A DNA stretch of 64,000 bases, taken from NCBI GenBank assembly GCA_016718385.1, contig JADKDK010000004.1, positions 792,319-856,318 on the forward strand, read 5' to 3'. Shown piece by piece: positions 59,343-64,000 of this stretch. The notes below the pieces were generated by a model that was not told where the DNA came from, searched no databases, and was given only the letters and a program-made list of their open reading frames with translations. Within the stretch, counting starts at the first letter, position 1. Each line of letters begins with the position of its first letter. Position numbers and translations under genes: made by a program. The DNA comes from Gammaproteobacteria bacterium (GTDB lineage: Bacteria > Pseudomonadota > Gammaproteobacteria > Pseudomonadales > UBA5518).

Positions 59343-59822
59343 ATGAATGCTCTGTCAAAGGTATGTGTATCTGGATGGCTGCCAGTGAATATTGCAAGAA
59401 CTCATCTCATCCTTTCGATCGTTCTAACAGGGGTGCTCTGTGAGCCGGTTTTGGCTGACGAACCCTCAATTGCGATCGAGGTATTTACCGATTCAATGAA
59501 TCCGGTTGCGAATGGTGCGGATGGTATAACTGTGTACCACATAGACCGTATTGATCGACTTCAGCAAGAGCTCTCCAAAGACTTGCCAGTGAATCCCGAA
59601 GCCGCAAAACAGACTGCTCTTCATCGCTTCCAACGCATTGACAGCCATCTCAGCAGTGAATTGGAAAATGCTGCGAAAGGCCTTGTGCAGGCGATGCAAT
59701 ACGGCATTGATCGCTACCCGGCCATTGTCTTCGATGGCAATGCGGTGGTTTACGGCATCACTGACATTCGAGCGGCAACACAACGGTATCGGCAGTGGCA
59801 GGCCGGGGAGGCTCGACCATGA
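59343..59822 (+). CDS. TIGR03757 (PFL_4709) ICE protein, TrbC-like
   Basis: A 159-residue exported protein: signal segment LILSIVLTGVLCEPVLA, then AIEVFTDSMNPV, YHIDRIDRLQQELSKDLP and the C-terminal GIDRYPAIVFDGNAVVYGITDI. The last block is the TraW/TrbC-type signature. It probably acts in pilus assembly. Stop overlaps the start of the next gene. Confidence 0.85.
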   Translation: MNALSKVCVSGWLPVNIARTHLILSIVLTGVLCEPVLADEPSIAIEVFTDSMNPVANGADGITVYHIDRIDRLQQELSKDLPVNPEAAKQTALHRFQRIDSHLSSELENAAKGLVQAMQYGIDRYPAIVFDGNAVVYGITDIRAATQRYRQWQAGEARP

Positions 59823-60845
59823 TGCGCGCTATCCGCCGTTGTGGATTCATCCTGCTGATGTGGGCGCCCCTCATGAGCCATGCTGGAACCATCTCCACCA
59901 CGGAAATCGTCTCCCAGACCACGAGTGCCGCGCTCAGCTGTATGCGCTGGATGCCGGTGGGGATGTGCTTTTGGCTGCGCTGTTCCATTTACGAATGCGA
60001 TGTCGAGACCTCCATCAAAGTTGGCCATTACCAGCCAGATGCGGTGGTGAGTAGCTACAACGAACTCGGTAGCAATCCCTGGACAGAGATCCGCAGTATT
60101 CTTGGGGCCGCTCAAAAGTTCCGCCGCGACAGGACTGCTCGGCAGCTTGCTGGCAGTGCCCATCGAGAGCGCCGGGAATCGAACGGAAGGTGGGCAGGGC
60201 AACAAGGATCACCGCAACCTGATCTTTCGGGAGACCGATGTCATCGGCCACCCTTTAGGTTCGCTGTCGGGTGTCCTGGCGGGTACCGGCTATTTGTGTG
60301 AATCGGAAACCACCTCCTTTTATCCCTATTTCATGTCGAGCCTGGATGCGCTCTCCTGGCGTATGGAAATCCCGGAGATGTTCTATCCAGCGAGTCTGAT
60401 ACCCGGCATGCGGGAAATCGGCACCTGGCCTCTGCAGACCTGGGGTGGTGTCTACCCGAGAACAGGCTGGACCACACAGGCAGAGGAGCCCAAGGCCGCG
60501 GCAATCAATGCGCAGCGAGCCGGGGATATCGTGACCCGGAACGGTCAGCCGCACATTTACGATCAGATCGAACCGTCTTCCAGCTCCGACCAGCGGATTT
60601 GGTCGCCGGGTCCATTGGTTGAAGACGATCCTGCCACCGGTGAGTGGCAGATGTTGCTCCCCAAAGCAGAATCAAGCTGCGCTGTTTTTGGCACCAACGA
60701 TCTCGCCAGCGCCAATGGTTGGGGTGGTGGCCGCGTGGACGAGGAGGGTGATTACGCCTGGAACCTGTGGAGGCCTTATCAGTGCTGTGAAAAAGAAGGT
60801 CAGTTTTTTCTGTTCGACATCAACTGGATCAATTATCCGCCATGA
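59819..60845 (+). pseudogene. TIGR03756 (PFL_4710) ICE protein, TraU-like, one frameshift
   Basis: A 340-residue TraU-like exported protein if repaired. First frame: signal FILLMWAPLMSHA, then SCMRWMPVGMCFWLRCSIYEC and NPWTEIRSILGAAQ. From about 60113 the conserved protein continues as SSAATGLLGSLLAVPIESAG in the next frame, through YPYFMSSLDALSWRMEIPE to FFLFDINWINYP. One extra A in the CAAAAG run explains the break. ATG 59819 overlaps the previous stop; ATG 59822 is equally possible. Confidence 0.82.
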
Positions 60846-62181
60846 TCAAATACAACCCTATTCACTGTCTGGTGATCGCTTGGCGGTCGCCATTGGCCCC
60901 GGCAGCTATGCCGCTCAGGCGCCCACGGAAGATGGGCTGTGGTATTACGAGATCGGTGGCGCCGAACCGGTCTCGGTACCGGCCAATCCTGCCGTGGTCT
61001 CCACGACGTTGGGGGGCTCTGCCCAACTGGGGCTAGGCTACAGCTGCGGCAAGTTCGATCCGGTGGCGGCGGTCACCAATACCTTGAACGACATCGGTTC
61101 CGGTGTCGATAACATGATGAACGCCATGACGGCAGCGGCCACCAGCGCCATAGCGTCGTTACCGGCGCTCATTCTGCAGCGAGCCAACCCCGGCCTGTAC
61201 GATCTCTTCCAGAATGCCCTGATCAAGGCCGAGGAAACCATGCAGCTGGCCACCAAGTCCTGCGAGCAGATGGAGGCGGAAATCGCCCAGGGCAAGAACC
61301 CCTACGCCGATCTGATCACCCTATCCAAAGGTAACGATTGGAAGGTGCAAATGGGTATTGGCGGCAATGATGCCGTCACCGCCAAAGGCACGGTGGAATC
61401 CTCTAACGGCGATAACGGTGTGCCCTGGATCGGTGGGCAAGCCGGGGGAACCGGCCAGCCAGTGCTGGAGTTCACCGGCGATATCGTCGAGGCCGGCTAC
61501 AACATCAATATGAATCGCGCCGTGACCGACACCAGTCCGGTACCGGCCGCATCGGCCACCCGTCTGTCGGAAATCTGGAGCACGCCCGCCGAAGCCCGGG
61601 ACTGGACCGTGGATGTGGTGGGCGAGAATATTGTTACTACCTGCGATACCTGCCGCAAGGACAGCATTCCCGGTACGGGCCTGCTGCCGAAGCTCTATCA
61701 GGAGTCCTCCACCGTCACCACCGAGATCCAGAACCTGGTCAGTGGCGCGACACCACTCACTCTGACTAACCTGGAGCAGATCACCGCACCCGGCGTTGCC
61801 ATTACCCGTCAGGTGATCGAAGCCATCCGCGAGATGCCGGCCTCAGAGCAGAGCCTGATTATGGGTCGCCTGGTCTCCGAGATCAGCACCGCGCGCACGG
61901 TCGAAAAAGCACTGTACGCCCGACGTCTGCTGCTGTCGGGGCGGCAGGTCCCTGAGGTCTACGCCACCGAAGTGGCCCGCGAGCATGCCGACAACTCCAT
62001 CGCCGAGCTCGATAAAGAAATCGAAAACCTGCTGTTTGAAACCCGTGTGCGCAAAGAAGTGGTGTCCGACACTGTTGCCACATTACTGGAGCGAGCGGCT
62101 GCCAAACGGCAGAGCTCCCTTACCGTACCGGAAGTGCCCACGCTGGATCCCAATCCGTTGCGAGGTGGGCGTGTCCAATAA
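60842..62181 (+). pseudogene. TIGR03755 (PFL_4711) ICE protein, one frameshift in signal peptide
   Basis: A 446-residue exported protein if repaired. ATG 60842 opens a signal peptide (MIKYNPIHCLVIA); at about 60880 one T is missing and the rest (LAVAIGPGSYAAQAPTEDG, WYYEIGGAEPVSVPAN, FDPVAAVTNTLNDIGSG, SLPALILQRANPGLYDLF, VVGENIVTTCDTCRKD) is in the neighbouring frame. The family is found next to TIGR03756 and resembles TraH/TrhH-type pilus assembly proteins. It overlaps the TIGR03756 stop by four bases and the next gene by 11. Confidence 0.82.
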
Positions 62182-62538
62182 CATCCGATCAAGGCGAAAA
62201 AGCTTTCTGTTATTCACCACCATGGCCGTGTTGCTGACAGCGCTGGTGGGGTATCTCCTGATGCATCGATTACAAACGGATTCCGTACATTCCGTCCAAC
62301 AAAGCATCGACACCTGGCGGACGACACTGACAGCCATGCGCTGGACAGTGATCGCTGTCATTGCCTTTGGCTGGAATCATTTGGTTGCCTGGCTGGCTGA
62401 TGCAAAAATCTGAGCCAGGCCAAAGCAAACCGACTAACAGGCTTACGCTGGCGCGCTGTCACCTGGCTGGTTTTGCTCGAACTGGTGTTGGGGCAGGGTG
62501 TATTGGTCAATGCCATCGGCTTGATGGTTAGAGCTTGA
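62171..62538 (+). pseudogene. Small two-to-three-helix membrane protein, one frameshift
   Basis: Starts with GTG at 62171, inside the end of TIGR03755. The first frame gives 80 residues with two membrane helices (LLFTTMAVLLTALVGYLLMH, WTVIAVIAFGWNHLVAWLAD) and stops at 62413. Beyond, in another frame, the sequence continues as a sensible protein, LSQAKANRLTGLRWRAVTWL then LLELVLGQGVLVNAIGLMV, to a TGA at 62538 that lies 16 bases before traG. Restoring one A in the GCAAAAATCTG run joins them into about 122 residues with a third helix. PFGI-1 elements have an unnamed membrane protein here. Confidence 0.65.
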
Positions 62539-62554
62539 TCATTGGAGCAGGGCA

Positions 62555-64000
62555 ATGAGTGTCGATAGCTATCTGGAACTCTTTACTTCCCTTTTTGGCT
62601 GGACCTTCTACGGCATTCTGTGGGACGTGCTGGTCAGCACCGGTATCGTCTATCTCCCGTTTCTGGGCATCCTAATCGACAACTGGCGCGAACCGGCGCA
62701 GGGCGGTGAGGTGGGCCATGCCAGCGGCCTCTCGCTGCGGCGCATGGAGATCGAGCTGTTCATGGCGTTGCTGGTGGTGGTGCTGGCGGGGCAACCCGCT
62801 GCCCTCACGCCACTCAATGCCGGCACCTTGTCCTATTCGCCACCGCCGACCTTGTTGGATCCAACACCCACCACTGCGACCGTCGCTGCCCCACAGAGTA
62901 CCTATGGCTCGACCGGTTTCACGGGTTCTGCCGCAACCGTCAACGTCCCGGTCTGGTGGTACGGCGTAATCGCCCTCAGCTCCGGCCTGAATCACGCCAT
63001 TGTCGAAGGCCTACCAACCGTGGCAGATATGCGCACCTTCGAGCAACAAGCACACCTGGCCACCATTGCCGATCCGCGACTCCGGCAGGAGGTGAGTGAT
63101 TTCTTCAGCCAATGCTATATTCCGGCCCGCTCCAAATACCAGGCTGAACGACCAAACACAGCGGCCATCAATGGCATTCTCAACACCTACGGCGCCGATG
63201 ATCCCGACTGGATGGGCTCACACGTCTACCGGGATACCGCAGGCTATTACGACACCCTGCGCCCGGCCAACCAAATTACCGGCTGGGCTTACAACGCGGC
63301 CAGGGATACGGAATACGATCCGAGGACTCCGCCAGCCTGGGGCAAACCCTACTGCAAACAGTGGTGGGAAGATGGGACCATCGGCTTGCGGGAGAAGCTG
63401 ATCAATGAGGCGGATGCCACTTCGGCCGGCTTCTCCGGTCTGGTGGTTGCTATCGCACCGGCATTGGCCAGCGAACAACAAAACGATGCCGTCGCCAAAA
63501 CCGTTCTCACCAATGCACCACCCTCGTGGTCGAGTAATGAACTGATCGCCAACAATGCATCCGGGGCAGGATTGGTCAACACCGCTGGATCCATCGTCAA
63601 AGGCGGCCTGGCGACCGGTGGTGTAGTCACCGCATCGGCCCTGTTCTCCGTCACCATGACCGCCGTGCTGCAATCATTGCCCATGGTGCAGGCCATTATG
63701 CTGCTGGGCATCTATGCCCTGTTACCGCTGGTGGTGGTTATGTCCCGCTACTCGATTGCCATGATGGTGGTGGGCGGCATGGCCATCTTCACCATCAAGT
63801 TCTGGACAGTGCTCTGGTACCTGGCCATGTGGGTGGATCAAAACCTGATTATGTCCATGTACCCGGACGTCAACGTCTTCCTTCAGATCTTCGCCAACCC
63901 CGGCGAACACGATGCCAAGCGCATGCTGCTGAATATGATTACCACCAGCCTCTATCTGGGATTGCCGCTGCTGTGGAGTGGGATGATGGCGTGGGCGGGG
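62555..64000 (+). CDS. traG: TraG N-terminal domain conjugation protein, cut by right edge
   Basis: The frame is open from ATG 62555 to the window edge: 482 residues visible, no stop. It begins MSVDSYLELFTSLFGWTFYG, has membrane helices near residues 20-45 and 70-90, a periplasmic loop with YRDTAGYYDTLRPANQITGW and CKQWWEDGTIGL, and a cluster of helices from about residue 370 on (MVQAIMLLGIYALLPLVVVM, MVVGGMAIFTIKFWTVLWYL). This matches TraG_N of F-like and PFGI-1 systems, involved in mating-pair stabilisation and entry exclusion. GGAG lies upstream. No frame breaks. Confidence 0.9.
   Translation, partial: MSVDSYLELFTSLFGWTFYGILWDVLVSTGIVYLPFLGILIDNWREPAQGGEVGHASGLSLRRMEIELFMALLVVVLAGQPAALTPLNAGTLSYSPPPTLLDPTPTTATVAAPQSTYGSTGFTGSAATVNVPVWWYGVIALSSGLNHAIVEGLPTVADMRTFEQQAHLATIADPRLRQEVSDFFSQCYIPARSKYQAERPNTAAINGILNTYGADDPDWMGSHVYRDTAGYYDTLRPANQITGWAYNAARDTEYDPRTPPAWGKPYCKQWWEDGTIGLREKLINEADATSAGFSGLVVAIAPALASEQQNDAVAKTVLTNAPPSWSSNELIANNASGAGLVNTAGSIVKGGLATGGVVTASALFSVTMTAVLQSLPMVQAIMLLGIYALLPLVVVMSRYSIAMMVVGGMAIFTIKFWTVLWYLAMWVDQNLIMSMYPDVNVFLQIFANPGEHDAKRMLLNMITTSLYLGLPLLWSGMMAWAG

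Larger units (their letters stand above)
19527..64000 (+). mobile_element. ICE of the PFGI-1/SPI-7 class, left part; right end outside window
   Basis: The base composition drops sharply behind guaA and all genes to the right edge are element genes: tyrosine integrase next to guaA, AlpA, CI-like repressor, ParB, STY4528- and STY4534-like replication proteins, RadC, and the collinear PFL/TIGR037xx conjugation genes with TraD, TraC and TraG. The left junction must lie in or just behind the guaA 3' end (about 19500-19560); the duplicated core cannot be defined because the right end is not shown. No relaxase gene is present, so it lies beyond 64000. Cargo includes chromate resistance, two toxin-antitoxin pairs, a group II intron and a Gabija-like pair. 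Confidence 0.9.

Noticed and set aside
1..64000. CRISPR arrays and tRNA or rRNA genes
   Set aside because: No regularly spaced repeat-spacer unit and no cloverleaf or rRNA sequence seen; the ICE uses guaA rather than a tRNA gene.

Overview
The window has two unlike halves. Positions 1 to about 19530 are a very GC-rich proteobacterial chromosome, most likely gammaproteobacterial: it carries a guaB-guaA operon, a stand-alone FimV N-terminal domain protein, a DUF3301 protein and a phasin-like protein, and its intergenic spaces hold GTAGG-type REP-like palindromes. I cannot name the genus. The chromosomal genes are base-excision repair (ung, 5' truncated by the window edge), lipid/acyl-CoA enzymes (MaoC, patatin, SDR, nitronate monooxygenase), an HNH / GCS2-like ligase / AstE-like hydrolase operon, a zinc alcohol dehydrogenase, a GlpD-like oxidase, a phasin/H1-like protein, an APH-type kinase, msrA, and guaB-guaA.

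From just behind guaA (19527) to the right edge is an integrative and conjugative element (ICE) of the PFGI-1/SPI-7 (PFL_4669-type) class, with clearly lower GC. Its left end is at the 3' end of guaA; its right end is outside the window. In order: integrase with presumptive arm sites; AlpA, an S24 (CI-like) repressor and a YdaS/Cro-like protein sharing TTAGCA boxes; ParB, DUF2857, an STY4528-like replication protein, TIGR03761 and a ParM/StbA partition ATPase; a DUF3577 (STY4534) / RadC / DUF6573 run, each gene behind a tandem-hairpin leader that resembles the radC RNA motif; a HipBA toxin-antitoxin pair with three operators at exact 50-bp spacing; a structured non-coding stretch and a second tyrosine recombinase; chromate resistance genes (chrB, chrA, DUF1259); then transfer genes (PilL N-terminal, TIGR03759, lytic transglycosylase, TIGR03765, TraD, TIGR03747).

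The transfer operon is then interrupted by a cargo block (43195-50667): a complete group II intron starting directly after the TIGR03747 stop codon, an Xre/MbcA-RES toxin-antitoxin pair, a DEDDh exonuclease, and an OLD-type ATPase-TOPRIM nuclease followed by a UvrD-type helicase (Gabija-like). The type IV secretion genes resume at 50855 (RAQPRD, TIGR03758, 03745, 03750, 03746, 03749, 03752, 03751, TraC) and, after an antisense NERD-domain gene, TIGR03757, 03756, 03755, a small membrane protein and TraG, which runs off the window.

Many genes have broken frames (amidohydrolase, GCS2-like ligase, helicase, and six genes between 52.2 and 62.5 kb). Almost every break is a one-base gain or loss in a short homopolymer and both flanks stay conserved, so most are probably sequence errors rather than real decay. 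TIGR and Pfam names are recalled from memory by motif, length and gene order; no search was run.
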